DNA of 64,000 nucleotides from Parietaria judaica (taxonomy: Eukaryota > Streptophyta > Magnoliopsida > Rosales > Urticaceae). Location: contig OX940863.1 in assembly GCA_954871525.1 (NCBI GenBank), positions 40,906,501-40,970,500 of the forward strand, read 5' to 3'. A program made the position numbers and the translations under genes. Shown in pieces: positions 22,192 through 33,397 of the stretch. The notes below the pieces were generated by a model. The model worked only from the letters and a program-made list of their open reading frames with translations, did not search any database and had not been told where the DNA came from. Position 1 is the stretch's first letter, and each line of letters starts with the position of its first letter.

Positions 22192-25035
22192 TCAGATTCT
22201 GAAACCCAATCCGGGCCATCTCTTTGTCACCTCTTTCTTCGTCTTCTTTGAGCTTGGATCGATAAGGTTTTCCAGCGATTTCGTCTTCCGGTCTCGGGTC
22301 TTACCTGCTTCTTTCAAAAGCTCGCCCAGCCTGCTCTTCTCGTCTTCGAAATCAGGGTTTGCGATTCCAAGCTTCTCTTCTCTCAGCTTCAGAACACACT
22401 CTAGGATCTCAATCGCATCGTCCACTCTGAGGCAATCCACATTAAAGATAATAAGATATTCAGAAACTATCAACTTCTTCTATCAAGGTCGTCGAGCAAG
22501 TTAGGCATGTATTATATAAGTTCTTATTTGAGATGATATCGGAAACTATATAGAGTTTCTTTAATAGAACACTAAGAGCTTCGATTGAAACAAGGAATTA
22601 TAAAACACGAAGGGTCGCAAAATTAGAAGAAGCTTATGAAAAAATACCAAAATACCGCCCTTGTCCGTCTGAGGAAGTTTATGAAGAAATAGAGTTCCAA
22701 GGAAATGGCAAAGAAAATTCAAAATCTGAGAAAGCTAATCAGCAAAGAGTTGACCCACAAAATTGGACAGTATCAACTGGGATTCTGGACGGGATCGGTA
22801 AAAATGCTTGTTTAAACCAGGAAATACTGGTTTTAAACTGGGATATATACATATATTATATATATGCAGAAAAGATAGATAATAATAAGAAAACAACGCG
22901 ACCAGGAATTTCCGCCCTGTACCGGTTCTACCGAGACTGGGAATTATATTTAATATAAAAAAAAAACTTCGTAAACCATTATCGGGAAAGGGGAATAAAA
23001 TTTCACCACTTCTAGAAATTACCTTCCCATGGCATCATAAGTTGCAGCAAGGTTGCTATAGACTCCAATGGTGTCTTGATGACAAGTGCCACACTCTTGC
23101 TCCAGAATTCCTCTCGCCTCTTCAAACAGCTCAGCGGCTTCATCGATCTTGAACAGCTGAACGGAAGCCAATCCCATCTGGTTCAAAACGACCCCAAAGA
23201 AAGCCGACTTTCTCTCCCCGCTGGCTCTCAGCTTCATTATAGCACTCTCAAACGAGGCCCGCGCCTCTTCATACCTTCCAACCATGTAAAACATCACTCC
23301 CATCCGTGCCTCGATCCCGGCAATCGCGCTCTGCTGTCCTGGTTTGTCTTCCAAAAGCTTCATTGCCTTCTGCAGGAGCTTCAGGGCTTCATCGGGCTCA
23401 TCAACAGACTCATAAATGGCAGAGATTTCAGTCAACCCACCGGCGATCTCTTCCGCTGTGGTCCCGGGCACGGGCTTGGCAAATATTCTCAATGCGTTTT
23501 CACAGTAAGACTTGGACTCACGAAGCTTTCCTGTTCGGTGGTAGAGATCGGCGAGACGTACAAAGACGGAAGCGACCAAAGGGTGGTTGTCTCCTTTGGC
23601 GGACTTGAAGACGGTGAGTGCCTTCTGGTACGAGAAGATGGCCTCGTCGAAGCGGCAAAGGGACATATAGATGTTTCCAATGCTAACATCAATAGCCGCT
23701 ACTTCGTTGTCCTGTCCGTTGGCGATCATTGACATGCTGGCAAGGACGAGGTGCTCGAGGGCGGTTTCGTAATCTCCCTTGGCCTCACACACGAGCGCAA
23801 TCAGACGCCTGTCGGCCGCCTCTTCCAGAGATGCTGGCTCACTGTGGACGCGGTGGATTTCAAGAGTTTTCTTGCACAGCTCTTCTGCTCTCTCAAACTG
23901 CATTGCCTGGACATGGGCCTCCGCCAAATACCTGCAAAATTCAACGAAACATCACTTCATTTTAATAATAAATAAATAAAAAAAAATAAAAAAATTGCGA
24001 AACTAGTTGGAACATGGTTAGGCTAATATTTTCTACAATCGTGGAAAACAAAAAATCGAAAAAAGGAAAGATGAGTTTAGGGTTCGTCAATGCTTAAAAA
24101 GGTAGGAGTTATTAATGAAGTAGAAGGGACAGCGTTTTAGTACAAACAGAATTTCCCTTACTTGTCTATTCTAATGCACGGTCTGATTTTCAAATCTCAG
24201 TATGTACGATCAATGCTCAAGATTTTCGTACGAATCAGCCAAATTAACAGGATTTCATTTAGTAGTGTTTCATTCAACCAATCAATCAATCAGTTTCCTC
24301 TCAAGATTACTCAATCAATTTAACAAGAACGTCTACTCTAAACAAATGGGCAGACCTGCAAGTCTCTCCAACGCGGGGATCGGTCTCGCCTAGTGCCTCG
24401 ATTTGGATCTTCAGGCCATCCTCGTAGCAGGCAATGGACCGATCTACCTGGCCAAGCATTGAGAACGTGTCGCCAAGCTGCATATGGCCGGAGAACGCCG
24501 CTAGAGCATGGTCAGAGCCTCGAGCAATCTCCGGGACAGAGATCGCGCGCTCCAGCACCGGCACGGCCTCTTCGAACCGCCCCAGGCTGCAGTAGATCGC
24601 CGCCAGGACATGAAGGCTCATCGCCAGGTCAAGGCTGGGCTCGCCCTCAGCCGCGCACCGCTCGAACGACTTGGATGCGCGCAGCGCGAAGTCCAGCGCC
24701 TTGATCGGCCCGTCACCGGAGGCGATGGTGTCCCGAGCGAGCTTCAGCAGGAATGGACCGAGATCAGGGTTGTCCAGCGACGCCTCCGACAGGATCTGGC
24801 TAGGGTTAGGATTTGAGGGGCTGTCCGGGTGCGGTTTCTTGGAGCGGCGGTCGGGCGAGGGCGAGGGCTTGGATCGGGAATTGGAGGGCGAGGGAAGCTT
24901 CTTGGTGGCCGGCGACGGCGTTGCGGGCAAGGGCGGGTCAGATCTGTGGGGCTGAGAGGGCGATTGGAGCTCCGAGACGGAGATCCGAAGCGGTGGCGCG
25001 TGGGGAGGGGTTTTGAGGGACATTATTCCCGGCAT
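22192..25035 (-). CDS. KLCR1: Kinesin-light-chain-related TPR protein (KLCR/CMU type), 3 exons, 607 aa
   Basis: Exons on the minus strand: 25035-24356, 23931-23023, 22426-22192 (stop TGA 22192-22194). Lengths 680/909/235 give 1824 nt in one frame, with GT/AG junctions that each split an Arg codon. The start MPGIMSLKTPP matches the family N-terminus; an upstream in-frame ATG at 25062 was not chosen. Residues 1-80 are a Pro/Ser/Lys-rich disordered region. From about 95 to 560 tetratricopeptide repeats follow, with family landmarks such as GETDPRVGETCRYLAEAHV, ALTVFKSAKGDNHPLVASV and YSNLAATYDAMGR. In Arabidopsis these proteins (KLCR, also called CMU) bind cortical microtubules and IQD proteins and keep microtubules in place as cellulose synthase moves. 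Length fits the ~600-aa family. It appears intact. Confidence 0.95.
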
Positions 25036-25453
25036 TTGGAGCTGGAAGAGTGGAGTTAACAATGGAGATATGAGCTCGCCACCATTCTCAACAAACGCCT
25101 GAGACTGAGAGGAACTCCATGATTATCATCTCCATCTCTTCGCTGGGCTGGCAGTGTGTCAACTGTGAGTGAAGGAGGTTGTTTGTTGCCGAACGTAACA
25201 TGGAGAGGGGCAAAACTGTCTTTCACTGCTCATTCCGACCGTTACGAGAAGACAAACGCCGTTATCTTATCTGCTGTTTGCCTAAAACAGAAAGTTTAAC
25301 CGTTACAGCTCCACTTCTTTTACTCTTCTCTTATCTTCTTACTTTTAGTTTTATGTGTATGAAAAATGTTAAACATTAATATTTTTCTTATAAATTATTT
25401 ATTGCGGCTAAATCTTGTTCATTTCTTACAAATATACAAATAGTTATAGTTCA
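25036..25453 (-). promoter_or_regulatory. KLCR upstream region
   Basis: About 420 bp separate the KLCR start codon from the target duplication of the solo LTR at 25459, so the native proximal promoter is short before transposon sequence begins. The CT-rich stretch just upstream of the ATG (25110-25140 on the plus strand: tcatctccatctcttc) is a likely 5' leader. No other gene is seen. Confidence 0.4.
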
Positions 25454-25559
25454 CTGTTTGTTAAGGTCGGATCCGGTCAGATCCACCCTTAACAATGCAC
25501 AGGCCTAATCTAAGAAGGGACAGGCGACGTCAGAATCCGAGGGATGTCAAAGAGCGACG

Positions 25560-25720
25560 AAAAGGACCAACGGGGAGAATCAAGGGACGACGACGGGCAC
25601 AAGGTCGAAGGTCGACGAGGGAAGTCAACGATGACGACGGCCGCAAGGTCGAAGATCGATGAAAGAAGTCGACGATGACGACAATCACCAAGTCGAAGAT
25701 CGACGAGAGGAATTGGTTAC
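25560..25720 (+). repeat. ~50-bp tandem repeat within the solo LTR
   Basis: About three imperfect copies of a unit built from AAGGTCGAAGATCGACGA and GAAGTCGACGATGACGAC. GC-rich, no recognised protein. Confidence 0.7.
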
Positions 25721-26135
25721 GACGACGGATCATGGGTTCGACGAGAGAAACGTTCGAGCCTCATAGGAAGAAGAGCCGAGCGTCGACAAGAGGCATCAAC
25801 AACAGGGCATGTGACGTTCGAAGGGGCGACAGGACGACGGGGCAAAGAGAAGGGAAAGTGGCGTCGACGACACGAGTAAGAAGGGGGTTGCAATGAAGCG
25901 TCAGCGGCACAGGAGAGAGTCGAGGAGACTCTGGCGCGACGAGAGGTACTAACAGATTGTTGACAATGATTAATGGGACAAGCATTTTAAGCTTGAGGCC
26001 TCGATGGGACAAGCATTTAATGCTTGAGCACGCCTCCATGGAAAGAGCATTTAATGCGGCCACCTCGGTAGTAACCCCAGTTGGCTCGAACCACGCGAAA
26101 GAGAGGTGCACTAGGCTTCTTCCAGCCATGTGGGG

Positions 26136-26144
26136 TGTAAAACC

Positions 26145-26195
<51 letters not shown>

Positions 26196-28248
26196 TAAAA
26201 AAAAAGTGTCAGCATACCTTTTCTCTCTCCCCCTCCTTTTTCTTTCTTCCTCTTTCTTCCCGTAACCAACATCTCTCTCTCTCTTATTCTTTTCTCATCA
26301 CATCAACTTCAGAGCTTCATAACTCGGTCACCGGAGCTCCGATCGACGAAATCTTGGTACCGTTGGAAAGCTCTCGAGGAGGTGAACAAGTTGCTGGGCG
26401 GAAGTCGACCGGAGGTGGTGGCGTTTGGCAGGAATAGTCGCCGTAAGGTTCGGTTTTATAACTCGAGATCTATTTCGTTTGGGTTCGATTTTGAGAAATC
26501 TAACACCGGAACTGGGTTCACGAAGGTCAGTAGAGTTTGTTGGAGCTGCCACCTCGCCGTCGCCGTCGCCGGTCGCCGCTGTCGGACGTCGCGTCATTTT
26601 CCGATCCCAGGATTTATTGAGGGGTTTTGAAACCCTCGTCGAGGAGATCGAAAGCCCTCGATCGGAATCGTCATCGGACTCTCGGTAAGCCCGAATTTCC
26701 TTGACCTAGTTTCTGAATTTAGATGATCAAATTAGGTGTGTTCTGGGCCTTGATTGATTAATTGACTTCGCCATTGCATTTTAAGCAGTCGAATTAAGCT
26801 AGGAGAAGCATAAATTTGTCGAATTGATGCCCGTTTTGCTGCCTCGTTTTGCGTGTCCGACGGGAATTCGGCCCGGGTTAATTTTAGTGTATCGGGTTTT
26901 CAATTGACAATTTGAATTCCAATCTTAGTAGTATTTGACTTATGAATGGTATCGGTGTTATAGCTGGCACGGATAGTCGTCCCGTGGTCGCCTCAAAGAC
27001 TGTGCTGCCTGAACCACCCGTTTTGACTAATTCAACAGATCCCGAAGTCTCTAGTCATCAATCTCAGGGCCAAGACGAACCCACATCTTCGACTAGCTAG
27101 TCGATCGGTCAAAGTTTCCACGGATTGAGGTAGGGGCTATTACATTTTCTCGCAATTTAAAATGAACGTAAAAACCAATGTTTTAAATAAAGATCAAACC
27201 GGATAGGTTAAAATTGGAATTAATAAAATGTTGTTTTAATTAAAAGATAAAAGTTAATATCGTGATTGTCGTCGTTTGATAGCGAGGCTGGATACCAGGT
27301 ATGGTTGCATCGGATTGATGCTCGTTATTATATTTATGTTTATGGTTACGTCGGTATGACGTGTGATGATATGGTACCCGCTTCGGGCGGATGATGATTA
27401 TTATGATATGGTACCCGCTTCGGGCGGATGAGCTGCTGACGAGTAGCTGGCTACTGCGTAGTAGGCCGGAAATGATTATAGATGTGGATATGATTGGTGA
27501 CCCAAAAGTCAACATTTCGACCCATGGCGAACTGGCCGTCTTTGGTGGTGATTAGGATCCCGAGTCGAGGGCGAGTTACGGTTAGGGACTTCTAGTCCAC
27601 CTGTGCTCGTGCCTTGAGGACTCGATGGAATATAGTGGAGTAAAGGCGCGAGCTGACTCGGAATGGACCACCGAAATGATTTGACTTTTGTGGGGTATAT
27701 TTATTTATTTTATGAAAATGATGATTAAATGGTTTATGTTGACGTTTAATTTATTTAATTGAAATTTGACTAATAAAGGTTCGGTAAAGAGAATTGGTAA
27801 TAGATTCCCTACTGAGCATGTGGTGTTCACCCCTTCCATATACATTTTTTTTCCTTCCAGTTACAGGTGGTGATCAGTATCAGACTCCGGACGAGGAGTA
27901 GTTTGAGTTAGGAGGTCGACGTGTTGATTAGCTTAACCGTACCTCTAGTGTTCGTCGAGGTGAATCTCGCTTTTTGGGTTGATCTTTTATTCAGACTTGT
28001 AATGGATTAAATTAAGGATATTTGTGATGGTGATACTTTATATTTGTCGTTTTATGGTGTTGTATAATCTGTGGTCATTGATGTTGTATTGTCGTTTTAA
28101 GTCCCATGGGCAAAAGTTATGTGTTTGTTGACGTGGATGTTGAATATTCAACGGTATTGTTTAAATGATGATGTGTCATTGACCGGTCCAAGTTTGAAAA
28201 GTCGTTGTTTTTGTCTTATTCTACTAACCCCCATCTAGGGGCGTTACA
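26136..28248 (+). repeat. Gypsy element 1, 5' LTR (2113 bp)
   Basis: Starts TGTAAAACCC, ends GGGGCGTTACA. It contains an (AT)n tract near its start, a CT-rich block, and two tandem copies of GGTACCCGCTTCGGGCGG (27379-27428). Small open frames inside it are repeated in the partner LTR and are not genes. Confidence 0.95.
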
Positions 28249-28251
28249 GTT

Positions 28252-28263
28252 TGGTATCAGAGC
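28252..28263 (+). other. Primer-binding site of gypsy element 1
   Basis: TGGTATCAGAGC three bases after the LTR end; complementary to initiator tRNA-Met. The leader then runs to the gag ATG at 28389. Confidence 0.9.
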
Positions 28264-28388
28264 CTAGGTTACGGCACCTAGGGTACAACACCATAAAGCT
28301 ATTTATTTTCTTCGTGTTCTTTGGTCGTGTTTTGTTTTGTATCACCATCCATAATCCTGACACTTTAATCTTTTTACAGTTGATCAAC

Positions 28389-29588
28389 ATGGTACGAAAT
28401 TCTTGAAATACCCCTGATGCGCGTCCCGCATTTGATTTTGAGCAAATGGCTGCTGCTTTCCAAGCGATGCAACAAGCATCACAACCATGCGACCCTGCTG
28501 CCAGAAAGAGGAGAACCTTTGAAGAGTTTATGAATCAATCCCCTCCGAAGTTTGAAGGATTCCCTGATCCTGCCACTGCTGAGAGATGGTTGGAGTTCAT
28601 TGAGAAGAAGTTTGAGGTGCTTGACATTCCGACCGAATACCGTGTTAATTTCGCCACTTATCTTTTCGAGGGCCCAGCGGCCCAATGGTAGAAAATGTAC
28701 CAAGAAGATACCGGGGTGAATGAACCGACATGGTCAAACTTTGTTTCTGCATTCTTGGCGTATTATGTTCCTGAGGACTACCGTTTGGGAAAGATTTATG
28801 AGTTCTCGAAGCTGACTCAGGGGAGTATGACAGTGGCCGAGTATCAGGCAAAGTTTGTCGAGCTGTCGCGCTATAACCCAGATGCCGTGGCTAACCCTGC
28901 AGCTAGAATAGTGAAGTTCCGACAGCGACTTCGACAACGGATTCCTGAGACCTTGGCGCCATTGCGGTTTTCTGATTTCTCAGAACTTGTCGTTTCTGCG
29001 AAGAACACTGAAGCAGAGCAAAATCGTAATTATCAGGCAAGACAGAGAGGCTCCGAGATGAGAGACAGGAAAACAGACAAGAAAGACAAGAGTTACAATA
29101 AAGGTTCCTATAGTAGCGGATCGAGCGCTAGTTCGGGTTCTGGTTCATCTGGCAGTCGGAGATACTCGCCTTATGGTACTTGGCACCTCTACAGGAAGCC
29201 AGGCCATTACAAACGCGATTGTCCGTTTTCACAACAACAGTTCCAACCGCAGATATTTCACACCCGACCTATTGGGACCCAGAGTTTCTACTCGCCAGGT
29301 GGTGCGAATCAGAATCGTCCTTTGTTAAACCAGAGTTCTATACCCAACCAGTCGATGGGATTTCAGCCTTGAGGTTTCGCTCCACAGAGACCTCAAGGAT
29401 TTGGGTTTCCTTCGGGTCAGACTGCACCAGTCGTTGCACCGTCATCAGGCAGTCACAATAATTTCCGCCCTCAAGGGAGTGGTGGCTCAGGCGGAGGGCA
29501 GAATAGAGGTGGCAGATCGCAATCGAGCAGAAACAAAGGGAAAGGAAAATCATATGCCGTTACGGGTGTCGAGGCCCAGGGGAAATAA
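28389..29588 (+). pseudogene. gag of gypsy element 1 with in-frame stops and a ruined zinc knuckle
   Basis: One frame from the ATG at 28389 carries a retrotransposon gag domain: PPKFEGFPDPATAERWLEFI, then LFEGPAAQW, and the YYVPEDYRLGKIYEFSKLTQ block typical of Tekay/Del chromoviruses. Stops interrupt it at 28404 (TGA), 28689 (TAG, where a second Trp is expected), 29370 (TGA) and 29586 (TAA). The nucleocapsid knuckle near 29185 reads WHLYRKPGHYKRDC: the His and last Cys remain but the first two Cys are Trp and Tyr, so it could not bind zinc normally. At least three of the stops are explained by C-to-T or G-to-A change. Confidence 0.9.
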
Positions 29589-29600
29589 GTCGTCGACGGT

Positions 29601-32600
29601 ATGATTCTTGTTTCTAATTGTTTATCTCGTGTATTGTTTGATACGGGGGCATCGCATTCTTTTATATCGGTGGATCTCGCGTCATCTTTGGGGCTAGATA
29701 TCGAGGCATGCACTGTTCCGTTAGAGTTGTCTACTCCTATAGGGGGAGTGTCGGAGGTTTCAGTGATTTGCAGGTCATGTAAGCTCGTCATCGAGGAGGG
29801 AAAATTTACCGCAGATTTGCTAATTCTTCCTATGACTGAGTTTGATGTAATATTGGGGATGGATTGGTTGTCTAAGTATCGTGCTATAGTGGATTGCTAC
29901 AAGAGACGTGTCACCCTCAGAAAGAAAGATGGACAAGTTATCGAATATCAGGCCAAAGGTGGAATATGGCCCCATAATCCTATCTTGAAATCTCTTCTTG
30001 GAGGAAAGAGGAATCTCGAAGGGTCAGGAGTTAATTGTGTTGTTGAAGATGTAGGGCAGAGTGCCTTAAACCCGTACACCCCCGTAGTATAAGAATTTGA
30101 TGATGTGTTTTCATCGGAGCTTCCGGGACTTCCTCCGGAACGTGAGATTGAGTTTGACATTGACTTAGTTCCTGGGAGTTCTCCGATCTCTATGACTCCT
30201 TACCGTATGGCTCCAGCAGAATTGGCAGAATTGAGGGAGCAATTAGACGACTTGTTAAGTAAAGGGTTTATCAAACAGAGTACATCTCCGTGGGGAGCGC
30301 CCGTCCTATTTGCTAAGAAAAGCGATGGTAGTTTACGCCTTTGTGTGGACTACAGACAGCTCAATAAGGTAACAATTAAGAACAAATACCCTTTACCGCG
30401 CATTGATGACTTATTCGACCAGTCGGGAGGATGCAAGTACTTCTCAAAGATAGACTTGCGGTCGGGCTACCACCAGTTGAGGATTCGAGATGCCGACACC
30501 CCGAAGACAGCATTACGTACACGATATGGTTACTTTGAGTTCACGGTTATGCCTTTTGGTTTAACGAACGCTCCAGCGGCATTTATGGACTTAATGAATA
30601 GGATTTTTTGACCATACTTGGATCGATTCGTTGTTGTCTTCATTGACGACATACTTATCTATTCAAGAACATTAGAGGAACACGCAGAACATTTGCGGAT
30701 TGTTTTACAGACTTTGCGGGACCATTGCCTATACGCGAAGAAAGAAAAATGTGAATTCTGGATGACCGAAGTGAAGTTCTTAGGCCACGTGATCTCGCAG
30801 GAAAGTATTGCCGTAGACCCGTCAAAGATTGAAGCTATCTTGAACTGGAGGCAACCAAGAAATGTGGAAGAAGTTCAAAGTTTCCTAGGTCTTGCGGGCT
30901 ATTACAGGAAGTTCGTGGAGAATTTTTCACAAAATTGCCGCGCCGCTAAGCAAGCTCACCAGAAAAGATGTTCAGTTCAGTTGGGATGATAAATGTGAAG
31001 AGTCTTTTTCAGAGTTGAAACGACGATTGACGAGTGCTCCTGTCCTTGTTGTTCCCAATGTAGATGAAGTGTTTACAGTGTATACTGATGCATCTCAAAG
31101 TGGACTAGGCTGTGTGCTCATGCAACAAGGGAGAGTGGTGGCATATGGTTCTAGGCAGTTAAAGCCGCATGAACAAAACTATCCTACCCACGACTTAGAG
31201 CTAGCAGCAGTGATATTTGCACTCAAATCTGGCGTTGTCATCTTTACGGCTCAAGATTTGAGATATTCACCGATCATCAAAGTCTCAAGTATTTGTTCAC
31301 GCAGAGAGACTTAAATCTACGAAAACGAAGATGGGTGGAGTATATAGATTATGAATTTAGTCTACATTATCACCCAGGAAAAGCAAATGTGGTGGCCGAT
31401 GCATTGAGTCGGAAGAACCATGGTTTGGTTGCTTCTCTGAACTTAGAGCCATGGAAGAGATCAGTTACCATTGGCGATTACACTTTAGAATTTCATAGCG
31501 ACGGGTATAAAGTATGTGCGTATAACATCATAGCCGTTCCATCAATGGTACTCCAAGTTAGACAAAGTCAGTAGAGCGATGAAACGTTACAAGAGGTATG
31601 GAATCGATTACAAGCTGGAGAATAACTTTATGGATGGAATGTGGGAGTCGATGGATTTTTATTGTACAAAGGAAGGCTTGGGGTAGCTGATGATACTACG
31701 TTACAAAGCGCCATCTTACATGAAGCTCATCGTTCCAAGTTTGCTATTCACCCAGGGAGTACGAAGATGTACCAGGATCTGAAGAGGCAATATTATTGGT
31801 ACGGAATGAAGTCGGATGTGGCGATGTTCGTGAAGAGATGTCCAGGAAAAGCAAATGTGGTGGCCGATGCATTGAGTCGGAAGAACCATGGTTTGGTTGC
31901 TTCTCTGAACTTAGAGCCATGGAAGAGATCAGTTACCATTGGCGATTACACTTTAGAATTTCATAGCGACGAGTATAAAGTATGTGCGTATAACGTCATA
32001 GCCGTTCCATCAATGGTACTCCAAGTTAGACAAAGTCAGTAGAGCGATGAAACGTTACAAGAGGTATGGAATCGATTACAAGCTGGAGAACAACTTGATG
32101 GATGGAATGTGGGAGTCGATGGATTTTTATTGTACAAAGGAAGGCTTGGGGTAGCTGATGATACTACGTTACAAAGCACCATCTTAAATGAAGCTCATCG
32201 TTCTAAGTTTGCTATTCACCCAGGGAGTACGAATATGTACCAGGATCTGAAGAGGCAATATTATTGGTACGGAATGAAGTCGGATGTGGCGATGTTCGTG
32301 AAGAGATGTCCAGTTTGCCAAGTGGTCAAAGCAGAGCATCAAAGACCTGGCGGGGAGCTTAGACCACTTGAAATACCTGAGTGGAAATGGGACTGCATCA
32401 CAATGGACTTCGTTTCGGGACTTCCTCGGTCTCGGGGCGGACACGATGCGGTGTGGGTGATCATTGATAGATTGACAAAATCAGCCCACTTTATCCCCAT
32501 TCGGACAGATTACAAAGTTCCGAAACTTTGTAAACTACATGTGGAAAAGATAGTAAAGCTTCATGGGATTCCCGTTTCAATAGTTTCCGACCGAGATGCT

Positions 32601-33338
32601 CGTTTCACCTCCAAGTTTTGGAGAGGATTACAGAAAGAGATGGGAACGGAATTGAGTTTGAGCATAGCTTTTCATCCTCAGACTGATGGACAATCAGAGC
32701 GAGTGATTCAGATCTTAGAAGACATGCTGCGGGCGTGCGCCTTAGATTTTGGAGGAAAGTGGAAGGAGCAACTACCATTCATGGAGTTCGCTTACAACAA
32801 TAGCTTTCAGGCTAGTATCAGTATGGCACCGTATGAGGCCTTGTATGGTCGACCTTGTCGTTCACCTCTTTGTTGGGCCGAGTTTGAAGATCGTATTACT
32901 CTCAGTCCTTCCTACCTCAGAGATACAACAGAAGCGATTAAGCTTATTCGGGAAAGACTCAAGACTGCTCAAAGTCGCCAGAAGAGTTATGCGGATGGAA
33001 GACGAAGGCCACTGGAATTCATGGTTGGCGACAATGTGTTCCTGAAGGTGACACCCATGCGTGGTGTTTCCCGTTTCGGAATAAAAGGAAAGTTGGCTCC
33101 GCGATACACAGGTCCGTTCGAGATAGTTGAAAGAGTCGGGCCACTTGCCTACAGGCTTGATTTACCTCCGCAATTATCTCATGTTCACAATGTGTTTCAT
33201 GTGTCGATGTTGAGAAAATATGAACCCGATCCTCAACAAATCATTGAGTGGACAGAGATACCTATTCAAGAAAATGCGACGTACGCGGAACACCCACTTC
33301 ATATTATCGACCGTGAAGTCAAATTCCTTCGTCGATGA
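29601..33338 (+). pseudogene. pol of gypsy element 1 (protease, RT, RNase H, integrase), broken
   Basis: Domains in order: aspartic protease (LFDTGASHSFIS, about 29636-29671); reverse transcriptase with [20 protein letters not shown] and the FIDDILIYS active site (about 30640-30666); RNase H ([14 protein letters not shown], about 31079-31120); a zinc-binding HHCC region; the integrase core (TMDFVSGLPRSRGGHDAVW to HPQTDGQSERV, within 32400-32710); and a C-terminal region ending KYEPDPQQIIEW. It is interrupted by stops at 30090, 30609, 31572, 31622-31624 and 32040, by frameshifts near 30930 and 31226, and by an in-frame 468-bp tandem duplication. The stretch 32109-33338 (integrase) is open for 409 codons. 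Confidence 0.9.
31374..32311 (+). repeat. 468-bp direct tandem duplication in pol
   Basis: Copy 1 (31376-31843) and copy 2 (31844-32311) differ at 8 positions by eye. Each runs from [17 protein letters not shown] (end of RNase H) to FVKRCP in the integrase zinc finger. The breakpoint has CCAG homology. The length is 156 codons exactly, so the frame is kept; the first copy lacks the final Cys of the HHCC finger. Both copies share the TAG stop after VRQSQ. Confidence 0.95.
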
Positions 33339-33382
33339 GAAATTCCTCTAGTTTCGTGTAAATTTCGAGGACAAATTTTTTT

Positions 33383-33397
33383 AAAGGGGTGGAGTAT
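33383..33397 (+). other. Polypurine tract of gypsy element 1
   Basis: AAAGGGGTGGAGTAT directly abuts the 3' LTR and would prime plus-strand synthesis. Confidence 0.85.

Noticed and set aside
23076..23732. 218-codon plus-strand open frame opposite KLCR exon 2
   Set aside because: Antisense to the conserved TPR exon; composition follows the sense codons.
24393..25059. Several 60-100-codon plus-strand open frames opposite KLCR exon 1
   Set aside because: They lie antisense to a conserved TPR-protein exon in GC-rich sequence and match no family; coding shadow.
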